A stretch of 64,000 nt of DNA from Prochlorococcus sp. AG-409-G20 (GTDB lineage: Bacteria; Cyanobacteriota; Cyanobacteriia; PCC-6307; Cyanobiaceae): NCBI GenBank assembly GCA_003215775.1, contig QCJW01000003.1, forward strand, positions 43,220-107,219, written 5' to 3'. The translations under genes were made by a program, and so were the position numbers. Below, piece after piece: positions 63,821 through 64,000 of this stretch. How positions within the stretch are numbered: the stretch's first letter is position 1; each line of letters begins with the position of its first letter. The notes beneath the pieces were generated by a model. The model saw only the letters and a list, made by a program, of their open reading frames with translations. It did not search any database and was not told where the DNA came from.

Positions 63821-64000
63821 TAAATACTGATCATCACTTCAATTTTACTAATAAGAAGATCTTAAAGGCCTTTAAACTTCAATCTATGCAAATAATTTCT
63901 TGAGTAATTGGGATACCTTTATTGATCCATTTCTTCTCTGACTTAAGAGCACTACAACCAGGTCATTGGTACATCTGGCACATCAACATGTGCTAAAGAA

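Overview
The window reads as a single, gene-dense, low-GC chromosomal segment from a marine picocyanobacterium, most likely Prochlorococcus. The basis is gene content and protein style; the strain cannot be determined without a search. About 57 protein genes, nearly all core housekeeping or photosynthesis-related, and one tRNA gene (tRNA-Asn) can be supported. Main clusters are: mnmE-nadC-argS-hisC-like; a minus-strand prfB-DUF3285-ybeY-dgkA-trpG/pabA-MBL run; the phylloquinone genes (menF, menA-menC-menE, DHNA-CoA thioesterase); NDH-1 genes (ndhH, ndhA-I-G-E, ndhD, ndhF, ndhM); carotenoid genes (pds/crtP-crtB, with an NnrU/Z-ISO-like gene nearby); a fatty-acid/phospholipid cluster behind rpaB (rpaB-plsX-fabH-fabD-plsC); and several regulators (Ycf29-like, PedR-like, RbcR-like LysR, RpaB, RpaA, HrcA). 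I found no CRISPR array, transposon, prophage or clearly new multi-gene system. The best-supported unannotated feature is a programmed +1 frameshift (CTT TGA C) at the start of prfB, which the ORF track misses. Other leads are a tandem stem-loop region upstream of the Ycf29-like regulator, a very GC-rich hairpin inside the unusual N-terminal extension of PlsX, a sparsely coding, palindrome-rich interval around an orphan small protein and tRNA-Asn, and antisense-overlapping small genes near the PedR-like regulator.
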